From Verrucomicrobiales bacterium (lineage in GTDB: Bacteria > Verrucomicrobiota > Verrucomicrobiia > Limisphaerales > J093), in assembly GCA_015075445.1 (NCBI GenBank), contig JABTUJ010000016.1, positions 1 through 64,000 of the forward strand: a stretch of DNA of 64,000 nucleotides, read 5' to 3'. Below, piece by piece: positions 8,196-17,590 of the stretch (the stretch's first letter is position 1; each line of letters opens with the position of its first letter). The notes beneath the pieces were generated by a model. It did no database searches. It was not told the origin of the DNA and saw only the letters and a program-made list of their open reading frames with translations. Both the position numbers and the translations under genes were made by a program.

Positions 8196-9425
8196 TCAGG
8201 GCAGCGGTTTGTCTTTGGTTTCCGGTGCGAGCCAGATGGCGGCCAGGCCCACCAGATAGACCAGCGTCACGATCGCGCCCGCCCGGGCATAGCTGCCGCC
8301 CAGGGAAGCCACAAGCTGGCCCTGGATCAACGCCCCGCCCGCCGCAAAGATCCGGCCGAAGTTGTACGCCAACCCCTGCCCCGTCGCGCGCATCCGCGTG
8401 GGGAACAGCTCCGGGAAGTACAACGGAAACCAACCGTAGAACGATGCACTGGTCGCCCCCACGAAAAACGCCATGACCAGGAACGCGGTCCCGTATTCCC
8501 CCACCCCCCGGAAGATGACGGCCGTCGCCACCAGCGAAACCAGACACAGCAGAAAGAAGCTCGGCCGCCGCCCCATCCGCGCACCGAGCAGCGGTGCAAT
8601 CAGACATCCCACAATCGCCCCGAAGCCCAGGGTCATCATCGTCAGCGCCTTGGCTGCGGGGTCGCGACCGCCGACGAGTTGATCGGCCCAGAGCGGCAAC
8701 CACTGCACCGATCCCCACGTGCCGATGAGCGCCACGGAGGCCAGCAGGATGGCCACCAGCGTGCGTCCTCGCACCGCAGGCGAGAACACTTCCCGCAGCG
8801 GATGCGCCTGGCCCGCCCGCACCGATTCCCGCCAGCGCGGTGACTCGGGCACGAACAGGCGGATGAAGAAGACCAGCAAGGCCGGCACCGCTCCCACGAG
8901 GAACATCCAGCGCCACGAATCCGTCGTCACCGGCCACACCCGCGCCAGCAGGCCGGTGAGCAGAAACCCGATGTTGGCCGCAGCGCCAATCGCACCCGCC
9001 AGCAGCGGTCGGAACCGCTCCGGCCAACACTCCATCACCAGCGCCACGCCGAGCGCCCATTCGCCACCCATCCCGAGCGCCGCCACAAACCGCAGGACGC
9101 TCAGATGCCAGGGAACTTGGGCCAGGGCGCCCAAACCTGTGAACAGAGAGTAGGTGAGTATGCTCAGGCTCAAGGCGCGCACCCGGCCGATCCGGTCGCC
9201 CAGCCAGCCAAACAGCACGCCCCCCGACGCGGCGCCCAGCAGAAACGCTGCGGTGACATGCGCCATCCAGGGTCCGATGATGGCGTCGGTGGCCCCGGGA
9301 ATCAGACTCGCCAACGCCGGCCGCGCCACCACGGGGAAGAGGCCGATCTCGAACCCGTCGAACAGCCAGCCCAGGAAGGCGGCCACGAGCACCATCCACT
9401 GCGCCTTCGTCAAGCGTTGGTTCAT
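8196..9425 (-). CDS. MFS transporter
   Basis: A 409-aa integral membrane protein with about twelve hydrophobic segments. The TM1 region reads FLGWLFDGFEIGLF, the Asp-containing pattern of aromatic-acid/sugar-acid symporters (AAHS-like). The TM2-TM3 loop carries GWLGDRIGRVRAL, the major facilitator signature, with a second copy near GARMGRRPSFFL in the C-terminal half. The substrate cannot be read from the sequence; a small carboxylate or sugar derivative is plausible. It follows the isochorismatase-ThuA gene by 12 bp on the same strand, so the two are probably co-transcribed and the transporter may bring in the substrate of that enzyme. Confidence 0.85.
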   Translation of the reverse strand: MNQRLTKAQWMVLVAAFLGWLFDGFEIGLFPVVARPALASLIPGATDAIIGPWMAHVTAAFLLGAASGGVLFGWLGDRIGRVRALSLSILTYSLFTGLGALAQVPWHLSVLRFVAALGMGGEWALGVALVMECWPERFRPLLAGAIGAAANIGFLLTGLLARVWPVTTDSWRWMFLVGAVPALLVFFIRLFVPESPRWRESVRAGQAHPLREVFSPAVRGRTLVAILLASVALIGTWGSVQWLPLWADQLVGGRDPAAKALTMMTLGFGAIVGCLIAPLLGARMGRRPSFFLLCLVSLVATAVIFRGVGEYGTAFLVMAFFVGATSASFYGWFPLYFPELFPTRMRATGQGLAYNFGRIFAAGGALIQGQLVASLGGSYARAGAIVTLVYLVGLAAIWLAPETKDKPLP

Positions 9426-9437
9426 GTCAGGGGCAGT

Positions 9438-11018
9438 TCAACGCGGAGGCGTCGCGGCGGGGTCGCCGGGAGACGCCTGGCCAAGCGCCCAGCGAATGCC
9501 GTTCTCGAACAGGGTTTGGAAGGGTGCGAGCTCGAAATCACCGGGGTGACCGAGACAGGTGTAGAACAACCGACCGCGTTCGCGCGTGCGCGTCCAGGCC
9601 ACGGGTTCGCTGGGTTGCGCCTCGCTCCACCGTCCTTCGAGCAGAACGGTCGTGTCTTCGGCGAGCGGGCGGACGCGGTAGATCCAGGCGGGGCTGTGAA
9701 AGCGCGCTCCGCCAAGGCCGCGGAGCACCGGGTGATCGGTGGCTTCAGCGACTGCCCGGATCTCGCTCCCTGTCTCGCGGGCGGCGGAGTCGTAACCGGT
9801 GTAGCGGCACCCGAGCACCTCTTGATCGAAGTCCTGCCACACGACACGGCCGTCGCCGGTCCGTTGGATGCTGGAACCTTGGGCGAACGCGGCCACGCTG
9901 ACCCGTAGCGCCACGAGCGGTTTGCCGTCGCGAAGGTAACGTTCGAGCCGATCCATCACTGGCACGGTGAAGAATTGCCGGCGCAGGCTCAGCACGACGA
10001 GGTCCGCATCGGCAAGGGTGTCAGAACCGGGAAGGTCGCCTTGTCGATTCGGGGCGGCCTCGAGGAAGACACACCGGAACTCGCGCTCGAGATGGCCCCG
10101 GGCGAAGGCGGGCAGCGTCCGGGCCGTCTCGTACTCGTCGTCGCCGATCACGAACACGATCAGCGGGCGGCGGTCGCGGCCCGATGGCAGCAGGTCGGCG
10201 GCGGCGAGGAGCTGTCGGCTTTCGATGGACGGGGCGACGTGTTGTTCGAGAAACCGTTGCACGATTGCCGAGCCTTTGGCGGGAGTGAAGTTCGCGTCCG
10301 CGACCTGCCGCGCCGGGTCGAAGCCGTTGGCCATGATCGCCTCGACCAGATCGCTGACAAAGATTGTCTTCAAGCCGTACCCGCGCATCGAGATCATGCC
10401 CATGCTCCGGTAACAGACACACATGTTGCTGGCGACGCCGAGGTAGATCAGCGTGTCGATCCCACGTTCCTGACAATAGTTCAGCAGCTCACGACCCTGA
10501 TTACAGTCAGCGATCAGGTCTTCGGCAGCGATCTGCAGCCCGGCCTGCTGGCGTGACCAGACTTTGCCCTTGGGACAGGGATGGTCGGGACCGCACTCGC
10601 AGTAGTCGCCCTGGGGAACCTGCGGCGGGTTGAAGGGGATGCGCACCGGTTCAGGATGACTGGGAATCGCTGTCATGGCCTGCCGCTGCGGGTAATCGCG
10701 GTAGAACTCGACCACGTCCGAGGGGGCCCAGACGATGGGCAGGCCCAGCTTGCGGGCGGCGGCCACGGTGGCATTCATGCGCGGCACCAGGCCGGCCACG
10801 CGGGCCGTGTATGTCTTGCACCAATGCCGGTCCCACATGTCGATCACCACGACGGCCGTCCGGCGGGGATCGAGCTGCAGGTCTTGCCACTGCGCAGCCC
10901 CGGTCTGGAGATGGCGCGAGTGGAGCCGCAACGGGACGGGAGCTGGTTCGGCAGCCGCCGTGATCGCGGGCAAGCCCGCCCAGGCAAGCAGGATGAAGAA
11001 GTTCAATTGGAAGTTCAA
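9438..11018 (-). CDS. Secreted isochorismatase-like hydrolase fused to ThuA-like domain
   Basis: A 526-aa two-domain protein with a hydrophobic N-terminal signal (FFILLAWAGLPAITAAA). Residues ~50-270 are a cysteine-hydrolase (isochorismatase) domain: AVVVIDMWD puts the usual catalytic Asp at D60, and VASNMCVCYRS puts the nucleophile at C200. Residues ~280-520 resemble the ThuA/class I amidotransferase-like fold: PLIVFVIGDDEYE, DADLVVLSLRRQFF, and HPVLRGLGGARFHSPAWIY followed by FYTCLGHPGDFEL. The fusion suggests sequential action on one extracytoplasmic substrate. No ATG is available; the start is a TTG embedded in a heptanucleotide repeat array (11011-11060), so translation initiation here is uncertain. 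The MFS gene follows by 12 bp. Confidence 0.82.
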   Translation of the reverse strand: MNFQLNFFILLAWAGLPAITAAAEPAPVPLRLHSRHLQTGAAQWQDLQLDPRRTAVVVIDMWDRHWCKTYTARVAGLVPRMNATVAAARKLGLPIVWAPSDVVEFYRDYPQRQAMTAIPSHPEPVRIPFNPPQVPQGDYCECGPDHPCPKGKVWSRQQAGLQIAAEDLIADCNQGRELLNYCQERGIDTLIYLGVASNMCVCYRSMGMISMRGYGLKTIFVSDLVEAIMANGFDPARQVADANFTPAKGSAIVQRFLEQHVAPSIESRQLLAAADLLPSGRDRRPLIVFVIGDDEYETARTLPAFARGHLEREFRCVFLEAAPNRQGDLPGSDTLADADLVVLSLRRQFFTVPVMDRLERYLRDGKPLVALRVSVAAFAQGSSIQRTGDGRVVWQDFDQEVLGCRYTGYDSAARETGSEIRAVAEATDHPVLRGLGGARFHSPAWIYRVRPLAEDTTVLLEGRWSEAQPSEPVAWTRTRERGRLFYTCLGHPGDFELAPFQTLFENGIRWALGQASPGDPAATPPR

Positions 11019-11113
11019 AGTTCAAAGTTCAAAGTTCAAAGTTCAAGGGAAGTTCCAGGGTGCAAGGCTCCAGGTGCAGGCTCCAGGGTGCAAGGCTCCA
11101 GGGAAGTTCCAGG
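11011..11113. repeat. Heptanucleotide array with CAAGGGAAGTTCC tail
   Basis: Several copies of the 7-mer AAAGTTC run from 11011 to about 11045, then the tail CAAGGGAAGTTCCAGGGTGC, then diverged GCAAGGCTCCAGG units to 11113. The array overlaps the putative TTG start of the isochorismatase-ThuA gene. The same unit and tail recur at several other loci in the window (near 24.2, 24.6, 27.0, 35.3, 43.6 and 61.9 kb). Confidence 0.85.
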
Positions 11114-12005
11114 GCTCAGGAGAACCAGCAGGTTCAGCCGCGGCCTGTCTGACAAGTGACGCGGCGTTTGGTGCGGCGGCTCCAGCGCCGCTTTCGTCTC
11201 GACCGCAACGCAAAGCGGCGCTGGCTGCCGCACTCGTGCGCCTGAGAGCGCACTGGAACAGCAGGGGCAAGTCCCTGACCTGGCCGACACTGTAGGCCAG
11301 TAACTGATAGCAACTGCATCGGGCGAGAACCCGGGTGGAGCAACTGAAGTGAACGGCAGTCCGTAACAACGTCTGTCCGTAAGGGCGGGCAGTGTGAACT
11401 CGATTCGGTCGGCAGTTCTGGCGAGCCGGCGAGTGCGGGCGAAGCCCGAACGAAATAGAGCGGTCAGCGTTGAGGAGTGGAGCGCGTCTGATCGAGGGCC
11501 GTCGATGGTTGGAGACAGAATGGTGGGAAGTTCTGGTGACGTGAATCAGGAACCACGGCCGGTGGCGAGAATGGAACCGGTCGGGGTCAGAGCTCTAGTA
11601 GCGCGGAAGCGGTAATGATCGTGAGCGAAGGGGGTGGAACGTGGTGTTGCGAGCAACGAGTGCCATCCCACGGGTCCGGTAGTGCCGCAAGGCTGTTCGC
11701 TCGGATGCGCCGGAACACCGGGCTTGGCATCGGATCCCCACCCGACAGTGGACCGTCCTGCGCGAGCGGGATGAGCGGGGCGCAAGCCTGCGCGGCTGGC
11801 TGGAGTCATTCTGACGCCTTGACCTCCACGCCTGGCCACCTCCATCGGCAGCCACGGACTGGAAAGCCGGATGGAGATCCGCCTGTCCGGTTTGGGAGGG
11901 AGGGGGAGTGTTCAATCCGCTCCTCCTACCCTCATCAGACGCTGCGCGAGGGCCGGGGCGCGGGACGAGCGCGTGGGGGCTGGGTGTGGGGAGCGAGGTC
12001 GGGTT
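11114..12005. other. Non-coding stretch with one large hairpin
   Basis: About 0.9 kb without a convincing gene. An imperfect inverted repeat, GTGCGGCGGCTCCAGCGCCG at 11171-11190 continuing to 11195 against 11211-11233, could form a long GC-rich hairpin of REP type. The remainder holds only short, compositionally driven open frames and no motif I recognise. Confidence 0.6.
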
Positions 12006-12920
12006 TCATACAGGAACGGGGTGTTGAAGCTGCGCTGACGCAGCGGTGAGGGCGTTCTCCAGGAAGACGCGGCTGCGAGCGGCCTGTTCCCAGGTGTCGC
12101 ATTCCACAGACAACACGCCTGCGTAGCCGGCGCGCACGAGGGCCTGGACCACCCCGACCACGTCCACCACGCCGTCGCCCGCCGCGACGCCGACGCGCGT
12201 GCCGGTGACTTTGCCGCGCAGGGGAAGCTGACTGGCGGGGATGTCCTTGAGGTGGACGTGGATGACCCGGTCGACCAGTTCGCGGAGCAGGGCCACGGGA
12301 TCGTTGCCGGCGAGGAAGGAGTTGCCGGTGTCAAAGTTGATGCCGAGCTCGGCCGGCCCGAAACGTTCGAGGAGGCGGACGAGGTACTTGGGTTGGGCGG
12401 TCAACGCATTGTGCAACTCGAGGGCGAAGCGCACGCCGCGGGCCTGGGCATGGGCGATGACCGGCTCGAGCGTGAAGCAGAGCACGTCGAAGGCGCGGTC
12501 GAGCGGCATCCATTCGGAGGCGACCGGCCCTTCATCGGACATGACGATGGGGCAGTCGATGGCCGCGGCGAAGTCGATGGCGCGGGTGAGCTGGAGCACG
12601 GCGATTTGGGGCAGGAGCAGGGAACCATGCGCATCGGCGGCGGAGAAGCGCAGTCCCGCCCGGCTCAGGGCGGCGCGGACCGCGGCCGGATCTGCGGCGT
12701 CGGGGTTGAGATGGTGATAGGGGCTGCTGGTGTGGACGCGCTGATGGCTGTTCAGCTCGAGCTGTACCGGTGTGTACAGGAAGGGCTCGACGTACCGGAA
12801 GCCGGCCTCGGCGGCGCGGTCGATGGCGGCTTCGAATGGTCCGGCCGCGGCCCGATCGCATTCGAGCCCGACACCGCAGTGGATGCGCGGCGTGCCTGGG
12901 GCAGGCGCCGGAGGTTCCAT
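12006..12920 (-). CDS. Sugar-phosphate isomerase/epimerase-like TIM barrel
   Basis: A 304-aa cytoplasmic protein of the xylose-isomerase-like TIM-barrel (AP endonuclease family 2) superfamily. Metal-ligand blocks are recognisable: FALELHNALT (Glu), ELGINFDTGNSFLAG (Asp), RVIHVHLKDIP (His-x-His) and VLSVECDTWEQA (Glu near the C-terminus). Family members isomerise or epimerise keto-sugars or inositol derivatives. Five bp separate it from the downstream start of the same-strand... Gfo/Idh/MocA gene stop, so the oxidoreductase is transcribed first and this gene second, a common pairing in sugar and inositol catabolism. No signal peptide is present, unlike the second epimerase-like protein at 31890. 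The substrate is unknown. Confidence 0.83.
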   Translation of the reverse strand: MEPPAPAPGTPRIHCGVGLECDRAAAGPFEAAIDRAAEAGFRYVEPFLYTPVQLELNSHQRVHTSSPYHHLNPDAADPAAVRAALSRAGLRFSAADAHGSLLLPQIAVLQLTRAIDFAAAIDCPIVMSDEGPVASEWMPLDRAFDVLCFTLEPVIAHAQARGVRFALELHNALTAQPKYLVRLLERFGPAELGINFDTGNSFLAGNDPVALLRELVDRVIHVHLKDIPASQLPLRGKVTGTRVGVAAGDGVVDVVGVVQALVRAGYAGVLSVECDTWEQAARSRVFLENALTAASAQLQHPVPV

Positions 12921-12925
12921 GTCGT

Positions 12926-14287
12926 TCAGAGGCAGTAAGGATAACGATGGGGCCCGCTTAAGAGGCGATTGGCCAGTTCGTCGCCGACCACGCGTTCGGC
13001 AGCGCCATCCCAGTGGAGCGGGCGGCCGAGCTGATAGGAGAGGTTGCCCAGGATGCAGAGGGTGCCGGCGCGGTGGGCGGGTTCGATGTCCATGATGGGG
13101 GTGCGGCCGGTACGGATGGCTTCGAACCAGTCCACCTTGTGGTTCATGTTGTAGTCCGGGAAGCGGGTGATCTGGGGCACGTGCACGCCGCCCGTCGGGA
13201 TCTCGAACTCATGGGCCTTCTTCATGGGATCCACCTGGGTGCCGTCGCGGCTGACGATGAGGAAGTCCTTGTCGCCGTGGAAGACGATGCCGAAGTCTTC
13301 GCGGCCGCGCTTGTCGCCCGGCTGTTCCCAGATGAGGGTCCAGTCGGGGTTACGGAAGGTGTAGACGACCTTCATAAGCGGCGGGCAATCCCACAGGCCG
13401 CGGGGCGGCGGAGTGCCGGTGGCTTCGACGGTCACCGGTTGTTGCTCGTCGGCCTCGAGGCACCAGCGGATGACGCTGAACACGTGGGCCCCGCGGTCGC
13501 GGATCACGCCGCCTCCGGACTCAAGGAGCCAGCGGAACGTGCCGGGGGCATAGCCGGGGTTGTAGGGGCGCCAGGGCAATGGTCCCAGCCAGAGGTCCCA
13601 GTCGAGGCCGGGCGGCGGGTCGGTGTCAGGCGCGGTGCCACCGACCGGGTTGAGGCTGTGCCAGCAGGTGACGGTGTGGACTTTGCCCAGCATCCCGTTC
13701 CGAATGTAGGTGCAGGCGGCGTGGGCGGGGCGCGCGGAACGGCCCTGAGAACCCACCTGCACGACGCGCCGGTGGCGCCGCGCGGCGGTCACCATGGCGC
13801 GACCGTCGGTCAGGGTGACGGAGGCGGGCTTCTCGACGAACACGTGTTTGGCGCTCTCACAGGCGTGGACGCACTGGATCGGGTGCCAGTGGTCGGGTGT
13901 CGCGATGACCACGGCATCGATGTCCTTCCGCTCGAGGAGGTAACGGTAGTCGCGATACGGCGTGACGCCGGGCCCCGCCTCCTGGGCGGCTTTGAGGAGG
14001 CGGGTTTCGTCCACGTCGCAGACCGCGGCGATGTCGACCTCGCCTTCCTCGCGGAAGCGTTTCATGTTCGCGAGGTGAGCGCCGCCCATGCCACCGACGC
14101 CGATGTGGCCGACGGCGAGTCGTTGATGGGCGCCGAAGGCGCGGGTTGGGATCAGCCACGGGAGGGTGACGAGACTGGCGGTGGTGGCGAGGAAGCTGCG
14201 GCGCGGGACGGCGGACGGCGGGGCCGGGAGGCGGCTTGGGCGTGGCATAAGTGCGGGCAAGATAGCCGGTGTGGCCCGGACGTCCAC
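12926..14287 (-). CDS. Gfo/Idh/MocA oxidoreductase with Tat-type signal
   Basis: A 453-aa NAD(P)-dependent dehydrogenase-like protein. The N-terminus has a twin-arginine motif, PRRSFLATTASLVTLPW, after an Arg/Pro-rich lead. The Rossmann start is VGHIGVGGMGGAHLANM. HVFVEKPASVTLTDG carries the family's conserved EKP lysine. The C-terminal domain contains GVIRDRGAHVFSVIRW, where such enzymes usually keep the substrate-site His. Verrucomicrobia and planctomycetes carry many Tat-exported versions, thought to act on sugars in the periplasm. It is followed after 5 bp by the TIM-barrel epimerase-like gene, consistent with a two-gene catabolic unit. The substrate is not predictable. Confidence 0.86.
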   Translation of the reverse strand: MDVRATPAILPALMPRPSRLPAPPSAVPRRSFLATTASLVTLPWLIPTRAFGAHQRLAVGHIGVGGMGGAHLANMKRFREEGEVDIAAVCDVDETRLLKAAQEAGPGVTPYRDYRYLLERKDIDAVVIATPDHWHPIQCVHACESAKHVFVEKPASVTLTDGRAMVTAARRHRRVVQVGSQGRSARPAHAACTYIRNGMLGKVHTVTCWHSLNPVGGTAPDTDPPPGLDWDLWLGPLPWRPYNPGYAPGTFRWLLESGGGVIRDRGAHVFSVIRWCLEADEQQPVTVEATGTPPPRGLWDCPPLMKVVYTFRNPDWTLIWEQPGDKRGREDFGIVFHGDKDFLIVSRDGTQVDPMKKAHEFEIPTGGVHVPQITRFPDYNMNHKVDWFEAIRTGRTPIMDIEPAHRAGTLCILGNLSYQLGRPLHWDGAAERVVGDELANRLLSGPHRYPYCL

Positions 14288-14370
14288 TCCTCTTGTGGCG
14301 AGGCTTGCGCGGTTAAGTTTTGGAAGCCTCCGGCCTTGACGCTGTCGTCGTGGGCACGAGCATCGTGTGG

Positions 14371-14595
14371 GTGATAAACATCACGCTCAGTGCTGATGAA
14401 AAGCTGATCGAGCGGGCCCGGTCGCTGGCCCGGGAACGGCATACAACGCTCAATCAGATGTTCTGCGATTGGCTGGAGTTGCTGGCTGCTGGTCGTGACC
14501 AGCGCCAGGCTTACCGTGGGTTCATGCAGAACGCGTGTGGCAAGGTTCGGGTGGGTGGGCGGCCTTTTGCGCGTGAGGAGATGAATGAGCGCTGA
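14371..14595 (+). CDS. Orphan antitoxin-like ribbon-helix-helix protein
   Basis: The core NITLSADEKLIERARSLARERHTTLNQMFCDWLE matches small antitoxins that accompany PIN-domain toxins in many bacteria (the block is longer than 20 residues only when joined; its key parts are NITLSADEKLIERAR and TTLNQMF). I prefer the in-frame GTG at 14371, giving VINITLSADEK and 74 residues. An ATG at 14320 would add 17 residues unlike the family. No PIN toxin follows: the next ~140 bp hold only short frames before mnmG. It is probably a relic or a stand-alone regulator. Confidence 0.55.
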   Translation: MINITLSADEKLIERARSLARERHTTLNQMFCDWLELLAAGRDQRQAYRGFMQNACGKVRVGGRPFAREEMNER

Positions 14596-14733
14596 GGTTA
14601 CGGGGCACCGACGAGACACAGGTGTCCGCGAGGAGGTTGAGTAAGTGAAGAGAAAGCGCATTATACGGTTAGGATGTCTACTTGGCATCGAGCCGCTTGG
14701 CGAGGGTGAGATCGTTGCCTATGCTTCGGCAAG

Positions 14734-16625
14734 ATGTTCGTGTATCCGAAATCATACGATGTGATCGTCGTGGGTGCGGGGCATGCTGGGGTCGAGGCCG
14801 CGCTAGCCGCGGCGCGCATGGGTTGTCAGACCCTGCTGCTGACGATGAACCTCGACACCATCGGGCAGATGTCGTGCAACCCGGCCATTGGCGGACTGGC
14901 CAAGGGACACCTCGCGCGCGAGATCGATGCGTTGGGCGGGGAGATGGGGATCAACACGGACTTCACGGGGCTTCAGTTTCGGATGTTGAACACGAAGAAG
15001 GGGCCGGCCGTGTGGGCTCCACGGGCCCAGTGCGACAAGAAGGCGTATCAGTTCCGACTCAAGCGCGTGTGCGAGCAGCAGGTGAATCTCGACTGCAAGC
15101 AGGCGCAGACGATCCGAATCATCACCGAGGGAGGGGTGTGTTGCGGCGTGGAAACCAGTCTTGGGACGCAGTTCAACGGTCGGGTGGTGGTCATCACCAC
15201 GGGCACGTTCTTGCAGGCGCTCATGCACTTCGGCCAGGCCAAGCTGCCTGGGGGCGATCGGGTGACGCCGCGGCCACTGGCCTGAGCGGGTCGTTGCGGG
15301 ATTTGGGTTTGGAGTTGGGTCGGCTCAAGACCGGGACGCCGCCGAGGTTGCTCCGGAAAGATCTGGATTTGGAACGTACGGAAGTCCAGCACGGCGACGA
15401 ACCGGTGCCCTTCTTCACGCACTGGAAGTCGGATTTGTTCCACGTGGAACAAAACGAGGGTCGGGACCAGCTACACCACTCTTGCGATTCGTATCCCCGA
15501 GGTTCTGTCCTGGCCCGCGTCGGGGCACAGCTTCCCTGTTACGTCACGTTCACCACGCCTCGGACCGCCGAACTCATCCGTGCTAACCTGCATCGTTCTC
15601 CGTTGTACTCCGGAGAGATCACGGGGGTGGGTCCCCGCTATTGTCCCTCGATCGAGGACAAGGTCGTCCGCTTCGCAGACAAGGAGCGACATCAGATCTT
15701 CCTCGAGCCCGAAGGAACGGATACCGACGAAATCTACGTGAACGGCTTCGCGACGAGCCTGCCGTTCGACCTCCAGGTGGATTTGGTCCGGACCATTGTC
15801 GGTTGTGAGCGCGCCGAGATCGCCCGGGCTGGCTACGCCGTGGAATACGATTTTGTGCTGCCCACCCAGCTCGAACTGACCCTGGAAACCAAGGTCTGCC
15901 GGAACCTGTTTCTGGCCGGTCAGATCAATGGCACCTCCGGCTATGAAGAGGCCGGTGCCCAGGGCATTCTCGCCGGGATCAATGCCGCCCGCCGGGTGCA
16001 GGACCGGCCCCCCATCACGCTGCGTCGCGACCAAGCCTACCTCGGCGTGTTGGTGGATGACCTGGTCACCAAGGGCACGACGGAACCCTATCGCATGTTC
16101 ACGAGTCGGGCCGAATACCGGCTGTTGCTGCGTCAGGACAACGCCGATCATCGGCTGGCGCCCATCGGCCATGAGGTGGGGTTGCTCTCTCGTCCACGTT
16201 ACGGTCAATTCCTCCAGCGTCAGCACGCCGTTGCCCAAGAGTTGGCCCGGCTCGAAACCACCCGTCACGACGGCCAGACGCTCGCCAAGTTGCTGAAAAG
16301 ACCCGAGGTGACATACGCGACCCTTCCCGGGCGATGCGAGCGCTTGCCCATCGAGGTGACTCAGCAGGTGGAAGCGATCCTCAAGTACGCGGGCTACGTC
16401 GAACGTCAGGAAGTTGAAGTGAGCCGGTTCCTCGAGATGGAAACCCGCGAGATTCCCGATTGGCTGGATTTCGACCGCATTCCCGGCCTCCGGACGGAGT
16501 CGCGTCAGAAGCTCAACAAGATTCGTCCCCGAACATTGGGTCAGGCCGGGCGCATTTCCGGGATTTCACCCGCTGACCTCAGCCTCGTGATGGTTTGGAT
16601 CCGCCGCGGCCGCGTACCCGCCTGA
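14734..16625 (+). pseudogene. mnmG: MnmG (GidA) tRNA uridine modification enzyme, frameshifted
   Basis: The FAD-dependent partner of MnmE that installs the carboxymethylaminomethyl group at the wobble uridine of tRNA. The first frame (14734-15285) gives the FAD-binding start YDVIVVGAGHAGVEAALAAA and CNPAIGGLAKGHLAREIDAL, and ends in a stop after PGGDRVTPRPLA. The second frame resumes at about 15270 with ATGLSGSLRDLGLELGRLKT and runs to 16625, including GTPPR, INGTSGYEEAGAQG, TSRAEYRLLLRQDNAD and the C-terminal helical domain. Adding one base around 15268-15271 would restore a single protein of about 630 residues. Because the gene is widely conserved and otherwise intact, a consensus error is as likely as a real mutation. 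Confidence 0.9.
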
Positions 16626-16678
16626 GTGGTGGTGCGAGCGACGGGGAGACCACGGGTTGTGCGAGAGAAGCCAAGTCC

Positions 16679-17362
16679 TCAAGCCTGGGCGCTCGAACGT
16701 TCCCGCCCCACCAGACCGTCCGCCAACCGGGTCGGTTCCGGCAGGCGGTAACCGTCGCCGCACTCGAGTACCAGTTCACAAGCCATCCCGAGGGAGAGAC
16801 GATGCCCGACGCTCACGTAAACGGGCCGGCAACCACGACGCGTCCGGAGTGCGTAACCCACCAGCTCGCCCTCATGCACCAGGGGTTGGCTCGAACCACG
16901 TTCCGGCCCCGGTTCCTGGTGCTCGCCGATCAACCGACTCTTGGCGCACCCGACACTGGGGAGGTCGCAGATGATCCCGAGGTGACAGGCTATGCCGAAC
17001 CGCCTTGGATGGGCCCGGCCCTGACCGTCACACAACAACACATCGGGTCGCCCGCGGAGCTTTCGCAGTGCCGCCAGCAATACCGGTGCTTCGCGGAAGG
17101 AAAGAAGTCCGGGCACGTATGGGAACAGCGTCTTCCGCCAGGCAAGCCGCTCCTCGACGACGCTGCGTTCCTGGAGGTCCCACAGGACAACTGCCGCCAC
17201 ACAACGATTGCCGCCGGGCGCGAACGCCACATCCAAGCCGGCTACGTATCTCAGTTCGGACTGCGGCGCTGACTCGCGCACTTGCGCGGCCAGGCGCCTT
17301 TGGATGGTGATGGCTTCCCGTGGACGCAGGTTCCAGCGATGCGGCGTGCTCGGGATCTTCAC
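16679..17362 (-). CDS. nfi: Endonuclease V (deoxyinosine 3'-endonuclease)
   Basis: A 227-aa DNA repair enzyme that cleaves at the second phosphodiester bond 3' of deoxyinosine. Conserved blocks: RYVAGLDVAF (catalytic D44), YVPGLLSFREAPVLLAAL (E91), DVLLCDGQGRAHPRRFGIA (D112), SVGCAKSRLIGEH (Lys) and PVYVSVGHRLSL near the C-terminus. The length is normal for the family. It converges with mnmG with a 53-bp gap and has no close operon partner. The ATG at 17362 is well placed relative to the first conserved block. Confidence 0.93.
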   Translation of the reverse strand: MKIPSTPHRWNLRPREAITIQRRLAAQVRESAPQSELRYVAGLDVAFAPGGNRCVAAVVLWDLQERSVVEERLAWRKTLFPYVPGLLSFREAPVLLAALRKLRGRPDVLLCDGQGRAHPRRFGIACHLGIICDLPSVGCAKSRLIGEHQEPGPERGSSQPLVHEGELVGYALRTRRGCRPVYVSVGHRLSLGMACELVLECGDGYRLPEPTRLADGLVGRERSSAQA

Positions 17363-17530
17363 GGGAGCGACGTGGGGTCCTCGTTCCGCAGTAGGCGCTG
17401 ACGTCAGGAGTATGAACTTCCTCTCGTTCTCAGCAAACGATCGTGCCTCCTTGACGTCGGCGCCTAGCCTTCGAGGGTTGCCTTCGGACGATCTAACATC
17501 TTCGGTATGAGCCTGCCAGGATTTAGAATC

Positions 17531-17590
17531 TTCTATGTTCGTAATCGGCGGAGAAACCTCCTCCCTGACCTCCGCCGGCTACGAACATAG
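17531..17590. repeat. Stem-loop repeat with GTTCGTAATCGGCGGAG arms
   Basis: An inverted repeat: CTATGTTCGTAATCGGCGGA on the left pairs with CCGCCGGCTACGAACATAG on the right across a short loop. A close relative sits at 52495-52565, so this is a dispersed palindromic element and not just a local terminator. It lies just past the 3' end of the broken BNR-repeat gene. Confidence 0.75.

Noticed and set aside
11114..12005. Small genes in the 0.9-kb gap
   Set aside because: The frames are short, mutually overlapping, Arg/Ser/Pro-rich, and lack ribosome-binding sites or family motifs.
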